A stretch of DNA of 59,178 nt from Leadbetterella sp. (GTDB lineage Bacteria > Bacteroidota > Bacteroidia > Cytophagales > Spirosomataceae). The notes under the pieces are model-generated. The model did not search any database, was not told the DNA's origin, and was given only the letters and a program-made list of their open reading frames with translations. Positions 52,701 to 59,178 of this stretch are shown here, piece by piece (the stretch's first letter is position 1; each line of letters begins with the position of its first letter). The stretch covers positions 1-59,178 of the forward strand of contig JAHBUH010000026.1 in NCBI GenBank assembly GCA_019638185.1, given 5' to 3'. A program made the position numbers and the translations under genes.

Positions 52701-52738
52701 TCAATACCTTTCCAATACCTTTTGTTAGTATCCTCCAT
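49715..52738 (-). CDS. actB: Alternative complex III iron-sulfur subunit ActB (molybdopterin-oxidoreductase-like)
   Basis: 1007 residues. A TAT-type signal (YRRDFLKVLGFGMAAVSLAAC) precedes a molybdopterin-oxidoreductase-like domain (about 60-680) that in ACIII carries no cofactor. The C-terminal ferredoxin-like part holds four cluster motifs, for example CTGCAACVVSC, CQHCSNAPCETVCP, CVGTRYCANNCP and CSMCVQ...CSSSCPTGC, giving three [4Fe-4S] and one [3Fe-4S] cluster in known ACIII. It wires electrons from the quinol site to the cytochromes. Follows actA by 41 bp. Confidence 0.96.
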   Translation of the reverse strand: MEDTNKRYWKGIEELKNDINVVKNADKEFNFDEIEGGTYRRDFLKVLGFGMAAVSLAACDAPVRHTIPYLNKPVDVEPGIPNYYASSYVQGGDYASILVKTVEGRPIKIEGNSLSTISKGCLSAQVHGSLLSLYDNDRLRTPQKKGKEISWSSLDKEVMAGLSSASNIRIVSNTILSPTFKKVIGDFATKYPSAKLVQYDASSAYPLVQANEKSFGKAAIPDYKFENADVIVGINADFLGAWISPLEYNAGWVTNRKVSSAKEGKKAMSRHYHYEPTMTLTGANADYRGRYKPSQEGLLVANLYNKVSEKLGQGSPLAVQKADFEFLDKCAADLVKSGARSLIVIGSSDVSTLVLVNALNALLGTVGTTIDFGNTVNYRQGNDAEMAQFVADLNSGTVDAVIFVDANPVYDHLAGPEIEKGLKKAKLSVAISDRADETASNCTYIALNTHFLENWGDANPKTGYYSLIQPTISNIFKSRQPEASILKWSGSDTAYHYYLKSNWQSNILGGKSWTQALHDGVHELGAAPVAGASFIGNIQEAAAQATAKKGNGLELHVFENTTIGTGKNANNPWLQETPDPISKVTWENTAAFSLKTATELGIAQGDWVKVSAGSTSVELPVLIQPGQPDGTVAIARGYGRTKAGKAGNVGVDVLPLLRGAKGAGNFWADGIQVEKTKSGYTLAQTQTHETYMGRKAVVQETILSEYVKNVKAGRFEPKIATSEGPKRPNTITMWNGHEKKNHSWGMVIDLNTCTGCAACVVSCQAENNIPVVGKAEVARAREMHWVRIDRYYSSDAPRETGYNPNGYKAMEVASDNPEVIFQPMMCQHCSNAPCETVCPVLATTHSSEGLNQMTYNRCVGTRYCANNCPYKVRRFNWFKYFENDDFDYAFNNELGRMVINPEVTVRSRGVIEKCSMCVQRIQAGKLVAKKEKRPLKDGDIKLACSSSCPTGCITFGDMNDPESEISKLLAHEKEGRAFHMLEEINVQPQLSYLVKVRNKDKEDSKVV

Positions 52739-52779
52739 GAGTATAATGTAAGTAAAATTCCAGTTTTAAATAAAGGTAA

Positions 52780-54003
52780 TTAATAGTGACATTTGGCACA
52801 TTCCAGCCCGCCGATATCTTCCACCTTCATGGGCTTGGAAGACACCTGCTCATGCGCTGAAAGCAGCTTGTCGTAATACGCATTACCTTTTGAGTTAACA
52901 TCGGTCTGACGGTGACAGTCGATACACCAGCCCATGGTCAGTGAGTGTCTCTGCTGAACCACTTCCATGTTTTTAATATCGCCGTGACAGTTTTCACAAT
53001 CCAGGCCGCCCACAGCGGTGTGCTGCGAGTGGTTAAAGTAGGCCAGATCCGGCAGGTTATGAACCCGTACCCACTGAACGGGGGTGTTTGTCTCAATAGC
53101 CCGGTAGATCTTCTGGATCTCAGGAGATTCACGCTTGATGGTATTGTGACAGTTCATACAGATGCTGGATGACGGGATACCGGCCTGCTTGCCTTTGTAA
53201 ACGCCGGTATGACAGTAGCCGCAATCGATCTCCATATCGCCGGCGTGCAGCTTATGCGAGAAGTTAATGGGCTGGGCAGGGGCATATCCCTGGTGTACAC
53301 CTATGCTGAACAGGCCGTCCAGGGTAGCTTTGGTGCCCAGGATGATGAAGAGCCAGATGATGGCTGACCGTACCGTGGCGTTGCTGAAAAGAGTTTTCAG
53401 GTTCTCACCAAAGCTGGGTTTAGGCTCAGCCAGCTCCTGGGTGAGGCTTTCGTCGGTTTTGGAAAGGGTGCTCAGCAGGCGGATCACCGCCAGCAGCGCC
53501 ACCAGTACCAGCACCATGATGGCCAGCAGGGAAACCAGGATGATGTTAAAGAATTTTCCGCCACCGGTGTCCTGCCCGGCTGCGGCACCGCCGGCTGCTG
53601 CTCCTGCAGCGGCTACCGGGGCCTCATTGGCTTTCTTGATGTAAGCCAGGATATCGTGTATTTCTTTGTCGCCATAGGCAGGGAAGGCGGTCATAGACAG
53701 CTTATTGAACTTATTAAAAAGGTCAACAGCGTATTTATCGCCACCTTTAATCACCTTATCGGGATTCTGTACCCAGGATTTGATCCAGGCAAAATCCCTT
53801 CTTTCTTCGATTCCCTTTAAGCCGGGGCCTACTACTATTTTGTCTTGGGGGGAGTGACACTGCTTACAGTTATTTTTGAAAAGGGTCTCTCCTGCGGCCG
53901 CATCACCGGCACCTGCAGCGGCTTCCTGTGCGAAAACACCCTGGCCTGACAAAAATACAATGGTGATCAGAAGTAAGAATTTCCTCGTAATGGTATGTAA
54001 CAT
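52780..54003 (-). CDS. actA: Alternative complex III multiheme cytochrome c ActA
   Basis: 407 residues with a signal peptide (about 1-25). Six C-x-x-C-H motifs are present: CKQCH in an N-terminal class I cytochrome domain (about 30-125), then after an Ala/Gly linker and two membrane segments (about 152-175, 215-235) CGYCH, CMNCH, CENCH, CIDCH and CAKCH. Classical ActA is pentaheme; here a monoheme domain is fused in front. First gene of the 16-gene operon, under a consensus promoter 34 bp upstream. It receives electrons from ActB and passes them to ActE or the oxidase. Confidence 0.95.
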   Translation of the reverse strand: MLHTITRKFLLLITIVFLSGQGVFAQEAAAGAGDAAAGETLFKNNCKQCHSPQDKIVVGPGLKGIEERRDFAWIKSWVQNPDKVIKGGDKYAVDLFNKFNKLSMTAFPAYGDKEIHDILAYIKKANEAPVAAAGAAAGGAAAGQDTGGGKFFNIILVSLLAIMVLVLVALLAVIRLLSTLSKTDESLTQELAEPKPSFGENLKTLFSNATVRSAIIWLFIILGTKATLDGLFSIGVHQGYAPAQPINFSHKLHAGDMEIDCGYCHTGVYKGKQAGIPSSSICMNCHNTIKRESPEIQKIYRAIETNTPVQWVRVHNLPDLAYFNHSQHTAVGGLDCENCHGDIKNMEVVQQRHSLTMGWCIDCHRQTDVNSKGNAYYDKLLSAHEQVSSKPMKVEDIGGLECAKCHY

Positions 54004-54036
54004 ATTTAACAGAATATTGCTATTTCATCCAGACTG

Positions 54037-54067
54037 CAAAACTAATGGAGGAATAGTTGGGAACAAA
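54037..54067 (-). promoter_or_regulatory. Consensus Bacteroidota promoter of the respiratory operon
   Basis: On the minus strand TTTG (54064-54067), 19 bases, then TAGTTTTG (54037-54044), an exact match to TTTG-N19-TAnnTTTG. Transcription should begin near 54030, leaving a leader of about 27 bases before the actA ATG. It is the best promoter in the window and fits strong constitutive expression. Confidence 0.75.
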
Positions 54068-54190
54068 ATATCCCTTGGGGATTTTCGGAAGTTGAAAAAA
54101 TTTAGAACAATTTTAAATAGAACTTAATCTATTGATAGTCAATTTCTTATTTATTCTAACTTTCCTGAGTTCCATTTTGGGAAAGGGTGT

Positions 54191-54226
54191 AAATGAAAAA
54201 TCCCGGCGCACCGGGATTTTTCATTT
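54191..54226 (-). terminator. Strong terminator of the second SusC/SusD operon
   Basis: A 16-bp perfect stem (54191-54206 with 54211-54226) around loop CGCA, arms AAATGAAAAATCCCGG type, symmetric T/A runs. It lies 9 bp beyond the SusD stop and insulates the operon from the respiratory promoter downstream. Confidence 0.85.
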
Positions 54227-54234
54227 TTAAACGC

Positions 54235-55770
54235 TTATTTGAGCATCCACAGGGCCTGATTGTTATCATCGTTGCCCCCAAACTGGCTGCGGATGGCGGA
54301 TGATACGTTTTCAGTGTTGTAATTGAGCTCATTGGTGGGGTACATCCAGCGTACCGGCAGGCGGTCAGACGGCACATTGGCGTTAGAGGCCGGGTTAATC
54401 CTGAAGAGGGGATAGCCCGTTCTGCGGTTTTCGAAGAAAGCATCAAACGGCGCCTGCAGGAAGGTACTGATAAAGCGCTGGGTAATGATCTGCTTGATTT
54501 TGTTTTCAGCAGTACCTGTAAGCTTCACTTTATCGGATACGGCGTAGGTATTGATGTAATCATCGGTCATGCGCATACCGTGGTGAAACTGGGCGTTATC
54601 CGGCGTGTAAGAGGCCGTAAACTGCATGGCGGCTTTCACGCCGTCTGTGTAGTGCCCTTCGGCGGTGCTTTCCGGGATCCAGCCCCGGACAGCGGCTTCG
54701 GCCAGGATGAATTTCACCATGGGGTAGCTTAACAGGAATACAGGCTCGGCGTTAGCCAGCTCGGAATACCGGCTGTTGATCGGGGAGTAGTCGCCGGTAG
54801 CAAAGATCCGGGTGATATCCGAGTAGATCATGGCCGGATCAAGGCCGATGTAGGTATCCGCGCTGCTTTGCGACTTGCCGGCAGCCACCTGTACCGGTGA
54901 CGGATTGGCGTAGTAAAACAGGCGGCGGTCGTTTAAGGCTTTCAGCTCATCGGTCAGTACGGAAGAGCTTACCGGGTAAATGATAAACGAGTTCCCCAGC
55001 TTGTACCAGGGGTAACGCTGTCCGGCCACATCCGAGTAAACCAGTTGGAAGTTATCCGCATTGGCCTGGAAAATGGGCTTTGAGCTTACGATCTCGTTAA
55101 AACGCTCCTTTATCCGGAGATCGGATTCGTTTACTTTTTTGGAGAGCGACATCAGTACCTGCAGCTCGAAGGAGTTCACCATCTTACGCCATTTGGTAAC
55201 GTCTCCGCCGTAAATAGGGTCACCGTCAAATTTAGCTCCCTGGGCAAACAGCTTATCGGCTTCTTCCAGCTCGCTCAGCACCCCCTGAAGCACCGTTTTC
55301 TGGGCGTCATACTTAGGCGCGATGTTATTTTTCTGTCCCTGCAGGGCTTCGGTATACGGGATATCCCCTAAACGGATGGTGGTATTGTAGAACTTGTAGG
55401 CCCGCATAAATTTCCCCAGTGCCATATAGGAGTTTTTGATGGCACCTTCGGGTGAGGCCTCGATCATCTTCTCCACGTTAGTAAGGATCACCAGGCCGTC
55501 CAGTGAGCCTCTTCCCAGGAGATTGTACTGGTAGTTTTCGTCAAATTCGGTATAGACGATGGTCTTGCCCAGGAGGAACGGCTGCAGGAAGCCCTTGGTA
55601 CTGCTGATATCTGATTCTGTAATGTTCAGGATCAGCCGGGTAGCCAGCATCTGCGCGGTCACTTTGGTGGCCGCATTCGGATTCGAGTTGATCTCTTCAA
55701 AGTCTGCACAGCTGTTTAGCATTACCATGCCGAGTACCGCCAGAACGAATATTTTTATTCTCAATTTCAT
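54235..55770 (-). CDS. susD: SusD/RagB-family lipoprotein (SusD-like_2 type)
   Basis: 511 residues with lipobox LNSC (Cys at about residue 21). The start of the mature protein, FEEINSNPNAATKVTAQMLA, is typical of the SusD-like_2 subgroup. Helical TPR-like part about 95-230 and a C-terminal region with TQRFISTFLQAPFDAFFENR and RRTGYPLFRINP. Captures substrate for the SusC partner encoded 13 bp upstream. SusD-like_2 pairs are often not linked to glycan degradation; no enzyme gene is adjacent here. Confidence 0.93.
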   Translation of the reverse strand: MKLRIKIFVLAVLGMVMLNSCADFEEINSNPNAATKVTAQMLATRLILNITESDISSTKGFLQPFLLGKTIVYTEFDENYQYNLLGRGSLDGLVILTNVEKMIEASPEGAIKNSYMALGKFMRAYKFYNTTIRLGDIPYTEALQGQKNNIAPKYDAQKTVLQGVLSELEEADKLFAQGAKFDGDPIYGGDVTKWRKMVNSFELQVLMSLSKKVNESDLRIKERFNEIVSSKPIFQANADNFQLVYSDVAGQRYPWYKLGNSFIIYPVSSSVLTDELKALNDRRLFYYANPSPVQVAAGKSQSSADTYIGLDPAMIYSDITRIFATGDYSPINSRYSELANAEPVFLLSYPMVKFILAEAAVRGWIPESTAEGHYTDGVKAAMQFTASYTPDNAQFHHGMRMTDDYINTYAVSDKVKLTGTAENKIKQIITQRFISTFLQAPFDAFFENRRTGYPLFRINPASNANVPSDRLPVRWMYPTNELNYNTENVSSAIRSQFGGNDDNNQALWMLK

Positions 55771-55783
55771 GAAACAGATTGGT

Positions 55784-58700
55784 TTAGAATGTCAGTTGTA
55801 AGTTAAGTCCCACATAGCGCATGGACGGCGAGGTCAGGTCGGTGTCATTGGCCTTATCCGGATCAGCAAAGCGGAACTCTTTGGTCCATAACCATACGTT
55901 TTGGCCGGTCAGGGATACGGAGGCTGATTTCGCACCCACGTATTTGGCAGCCTGCGCAGGCAGACGGTAGCCTAAAGCGATCTCCCGGAGCTTGATAAAA
56001 GTGGCATTGGCCAGGCCGCGGGTGCCGTCACCGTAGTTCCGGGCATAGGACTGGTAAGATACCTTGGTGTCATTCGGTGCATATTCCCGGGTATCGGAAG
56101 TGATGTTACCGTAGTTATCATAAGTAACGGTTCCGCCCACGATCTTCACACCCTGTCCCACATAAGAGCGGTTCTTATTGACCACTTCGTCATACCGGAA
56201 CTGATTATCGGTATCCGGGTGCGAGCCTGTGTCAAACATCTTATAGGAGGTGTAGTTATACAATATACCTCCTACACGGCCATCAAAGCTGAGCGCTGCC
56301 GTGAAGTTTTTATATTTGAAGTTATTGGAAATACCCCATACAAAGGTAGGATTGGTATATCCCTGCACGTAGCTGTAGGTACTGGCCACCGGTAGCCCGT
56401 TCGTGTTATGGATCAGGTTACCTTTACTGTCCCGGAGCCATACGCGGTCAGTATAAACGTCAGTCCGCTTACCGGGTTTTGTCCAGGCGTTATCAGCTGA
56501 ATACACGGGATCCAGGTCTTTATAGTAGGTCTGGTAGTTAGACCAGTTCGCTATAATATCCCAGTTAAACTTCTCTTTCCGTATGGCGGCCGCTTCCAGG
56601 GTAAGCTCCAAACCTTTTCTTACCGTGGTTTGTTCAGTATTGATCAGTGTGCTGGTAAACCCGGATGCCGCTGAAATGGTAGCGCTGGTCTGGGTGTTAT
56701 AGAAGAATTTATTGAAGTAGGCAGCATCAAACTTAAACCGTTTTTTCAGGAAATAAGCCGAGAGACCGGTTTCCCATGTACGGTTAGTCTGTGCATTTAC
56801 CACGCCGTCACGGATGGTGGTAGGGTAGGCGGCGGAGTTATAGGGCAGCCAGTCGGCCAGGGTGGTGCTGTAGGTCTGGTTAGTGGCATATACGCCCAAA
56901 TCCGACTTAGACACGGTCCATGAACCTCTCAGCTTTAAGAAGTCTACCGCTTTAGGCATATCAATAAATTCACTCAGTACCAAACTACCACCCACAGACG
57001 GGTAGAAGTAAGACCGGGAATAACGGGGCATAGTGGAAGACCAGTCGTTACGTCCGGTAACATCCAGGAAAACTGCATTTACATAAGAGAATGAAGCTTT
57101 TCCCAGTACGCTGTTTACCTGCTTACGGCTGAGGCTGGTACTTACGTTAGCCCTTTCCACGGAGTTATTCAGTGAGTACCATCCCGGAATGGTGATTCCA
57201 CCGCGGGTAGAGCTGCTCAGGTTGTCGTCTACCCATGTATATATGGTACCACCACCCAGCAGGTCAAGACCAAAATCGCCGAAGTTCTTATTATACATCA
57301 TGAGGGCATCGCCGTTAAAGCTCCAGCCGGTGGCTTTGCCAAAGGAGTACATACCAGCGGCGTCCCAGCCCCGGTTAGATAAGATATTCGGCGGGTTTCT
57401 TCTTTCGTCGGTATTGGAATACAGGTCAAATCCCGGACGGATCAATAGTTTTGCCCCTTCGAACAGCTTGTAGTTAATAGAGAAGTTGGCGTTCATTTTG
57501 TTTTGCTCTATTCCCTTCAGCTTTTCATACGCCATAATATAGGGGTTGTCGTACCAGGCGGTGTAGTGCCAGTTTTGCTTTTCATTTGGTACCACCCAGT
57601 AGTTATCTTTGTACAGGCTCAGGTCATATTCGGGTCCCATCCATACCAGGATATTATAAATGTATCCCTGGTCGCCGTATCCTGCTCCGAAGGTCTGAGG
57701 TGCCTTTTTCCGGTTGAGGCCCATGGTGCTGGAGATGTTCAGCTTGTCAGACAGCTTTATTTCTCCGCTCACAGAGAAGTTAATGGCGTTCAGTTTCAGG
57801 TTAGGATATTGCCCTTTGTCCAGGATATGGTTTAACGAGATCCGGAAGCTGCCGTTTTCGCCGGTTTGGGCCAGGCTGATGTTATTGTTAGATACCAGGC
57901 CGGTTTGAAGGAAATCAGTGAAGTTATTCTTTCCGGCGGAGGTCAGTTCCCGTACTTCCATTTGTTTGGTAACGGGATTCCACTGATTCGCCATTACGCC
58001 GGCGTCCAGCTTGGCTCCCCACACGTAGTCGGTAGGACTGTATACGCCGCCAAGGCCCGCGCTGTAGCTGGTCTGTACTTCCGGCAGCATCAGGAAGCCG
58101 GCATTCATCATATTATTGGAGTTGAAAGTCACCTGGAGGCCTTTGCCTTTGGCTCCTTTTTTAGTGGTGACAATAACCGCACCGCCGCTACCACGGGAAC
58201 CGTAGAGAGCGGCAGCAGTAGGGCCTTTCAGTACGTCAATGCTTTCGATATCATCCTGGGGGATATTTCCGAGGTTCATATTACCGTAAGGCACGCCGTC
58301 AATCACCAGTAGCGGAGTTTCTCCCCGGAGTAGCAGGGATGGTGCTTCGTTAAACTCGGTACTGTTCCGTACCCAGAGGCCGGAAACTTTACCGGTCATG
58401 GAAGTGGCCACGTTAGCCCCTTTTACGGTGTTCAGGGTTTCGCCGCCCAGTTTCTGGGTGGCATAACCCAGGGATCTTTCCTCCCGTTTCACCCCGAGGG
58501 CGGTAACTACCACTTCTTCCAGCAGCTTGTTGTCGCTGGCCAGCCGGACGTCAATCACAGAACGTACGCCTACCGCTTCTTCCAGGGTTTCGTACCCTAA
58601 GGAAGAGAATACCAGGATGGCGTCATTGGAGGAAACAGACAGGGAGTACTTCCCGTCGGCATTGGTGTAGGTGGCCGTATTGGTGTTTTTCACCTTAACG

Positions 58701-58828
58701 GTCACCCCCGGAACGGCGTCGCCGCTGGCCGGATCGGTCACGGTTCCTGTCACTGTTCTGCTTTGTGCAAACAGTGCGTTTCCAAGAAGGCAGAAGACCA
58801 TCAGCAAAAACAGCCCCGCCTTTTTCAT
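55784..58828 (-). CDS. susC: SusC/RagA-family TonB-dependent transporter
   Basis: 1014 residues from MKKAGLFLLMVFCLLGNALF, which places the signal peptide first; the ATG nine codons upstream is less likely. CarboxypepD_reg-like domain (about 24-105), TonB box EEVVVTALG, and plug motifs MTGKVSGLWV, LLRGETPLLVIDGVPYG and VLKGPTAAALYGSRGSGGAV, then a barrel ending LNLQLTF with terminal Phe. It forms the transport pair with the SusD encoded 13 bp downstream. Substrate unknown. Confidence 0.94.
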   Translation of the reverse strand: MKKAGLFLLMVFCLLGNALFAQSRTVTGTVTDPASGDAVPGVTVKVKNTNTATYTNADGKYSLSVSSNDAILVFSSLGYETLEEAVGVRSVIDVRLASDNKLLEEVVVTALGVKREERSLGYATQKLGGETLNTVKGANVATSMTGKVSGLWVRNSTEFNEAPSLLLRGETPLLVIDGVPYGNMNLGNIPQDDIESIDVLKGPTAAALYGSRGSGGAVIVTTKKGAKGKGLQVTFNSNNMMNAGFLMLPEVQTSYSAGLGGVYSPTDYVWGAKLDAGVMANQWNPVTKQMEVRELTSAGKNNFTDFLQTGLVSNNNISLAQTGENGSFRISLNHILDKGQYPNLKLNAINFSVSGEIKLSDKLNISSTMGLNRKKAPQTFGAGYGDQGYIYNILVWMGPEYDLSLYKDNYWVVPNEKQNWHYTAWYDNPYIMAYEKLKGIEQNKMNANFSINYKLFEGAKLLIRPGFDLYSNTDERRNPPNILSNRGWDAAGMYSFGKATGWSFNGDALMMYNKNFGDFGLDLLGGGTIYTWVDDNLSSSTRGGITIPGWYSLNNSVERANVSTSLSRKQVNSVLGKASFSYVNAVFLDVTGRNDWSSTMPRYSRSYFYPSVGGSLVLSEFIDMPKAVDFLKLRGSWTVSKSDLGVYATNQTYSTTLADWLPYNSAAYPTTIRDGVVNAQTNRTWETGLSAYFLKKRFKFDAAYFNKFFYNTQTSATISAASGFTSTLINTEQTTVRKGLELTLEAAAIRKEKFNWDIIANWSNYQTYYKDLDPVYSADNAWTKPGKRTDVYTDRVWLRDSKGNLIHNTNGLPVASTYSYVQGYTNPTFVWGISNNFKYKNFTAALSFDGRVGGILYNYTSYKMFDTGSHPDTDNQFRYDEVVNKNRSYVGQGVKIVGGTVTYDNYGNITSDTREYAPNDTKVSYQSYARNYGDGTRGLANATFIKLREIALGYRLPAQAAKYVGAKSASVSLTGQNVWLWTKEFRFADPDKANDTDLTSPSMRYVGLNLQLTF

Positions 58829-59178
58829 TGGAGAAATAAGGATAGATTTTAGCATAAGGAAAATAAAGGTTAATTTAGTTAAAGGAAGCCCTCAAATCAG
58901 AAATAAAGGTAATACAAAATTATGATACCAATGTATAGGAGATTGCGTTAACAATAGGGCAAACGGGTGTGTCCCGGCGATAAAATGGCTTATGGGCGCC
59001 TGAATCCGGGGAATTGGTATAATGCAAACGTATGCGCAAATTGGGGAGTAGGGGTGACCTCTCAAATTTTACATCGTAAAAAATATCAGCCGGCCCTTTC
59101 AGATCATCCTGCTGACTTCCAAGGAAATAGGTTTTTTCTCAAAAATTTTTCGAAAAAAAGTGTGAAAATTTTTGAAGG
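58829..59178. other. 350-bp region upstream of the second SusC gene up to the window edge
   Basis: No gene seen. It contains a probable -7 element on the minus strand (58915-58922) and an AT-rich imperfect palindrome at 59139-59175. Nothing else is recognised. Confidence 0.4.
58915..58922 (-). promoter_or_regulatory. -7 promoter element of the second SusC gene
   Basis: Minus-strand TAATTTTG fits TAnnTTTG, about 87 bp before the ATG at 58828. No -33 TTTG at normal spacing, as is common for regulated Sus-like genes. Confidence 0.35.

Noticed and set aside
59139-59175. AT-rich imperfect palindrome at the right edge
   Set aside because: Arms differ by a one-base slip, low complexity A/T runs make chance pairing likely, and the context is cut by the window end.

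Overview
The window looks like a chromosomal segment of an aerobic Bacteroidota, most likely from the Cytophagia/Cytophagales side. The evidence is three TonB receptor loci, two of them SusC/SusD pairs, lipoproteins with Bacteroidota-style lipoboxes, promoters of the TAnnTTTG type, a B12-dependent ribonucleotide reductase, and a complete alternative complex III (ACIII) plus cytochrome aa3 oxidase operon. The genus cannot be fixed from what is visible. No rRNA, tRNA, CRISPR array or IS transposase was seen.

Region 1 (1-7.7 kb) is visibly AT-richer than the rest and has an accessory character. It holds a HigA-like antitoxin with no toxin gene upstream in the window, a large secreted protein of unknown function, and a TPR-type sensor histidine kinase. 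Next comes a tight three-gene minus-strand operon (4802-7652): a 106-residue small protein, an aminoglycoside-phosphotransferase-like kinase, and a HopA1-family protein. The kinase plus HopA1 pair matches the split Ser/Thr dehydratase (kinase plus lyase) of class V lanthipeptides (LxmK/LxmY) and thioamitides (TvaC/TvaD). I regard this as the most interesting system here: a candidate RiPP or peptide-dehydration cassette in a Bacteroidota, with the small protein as possible substrate. A NarL-type response regulator lies just upstream of it and the sensor kinase converges on it from the other side.

Region 2 (8.4-19.5 kb) holds a lipoprotein/beta-barrel pair, a DUF2272 protein, a second two-component system (7TMR-DISM kinase and NarL-type regulator), a TonB-dependent receptor with a beta-helix lipoprotein, and an SMP-30-like propeller. 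Region 3 (19.5-35.5 kb) mixes housekeeping and nutrient genes: dnaN, a periplasmic glycerophosphodiester phosphodiesterase, a SusC/SusD pair, a GxxExxY gene enclosed by 23-bp terminal inverted repeats, yifB/comM, class II ribonucleotide reductase, an M28 peptidase and oligopeptidase B. Region 4 is an OmpA-like protein with seven calcium-binding TSP3 repeats.

Region 5 (37.6-54.0 kb, minus strand) is one continuous 16-gene respiratory operon: actA-F, coxB, coxA, ctaA, cyoE, two subunit III genes, subunit IV, a SCO copper chaperone, a DUF420 protein and a small CxxC membrane protein. It is driven by a near-perfect Bacteroidota promoter (TTTG-N19-TAnnTTTG). ACIII passes electrons from menaquinol to cytochrome c or directly to the aa3 oxidase; ctaA and cyoE make heme A, and the last genes probably serve copper insertion and assembly. 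Region 6 is a second SusC/SusD pair on the minus strand, ending in a strong terminator that separates it from the respiratory operon promoter.
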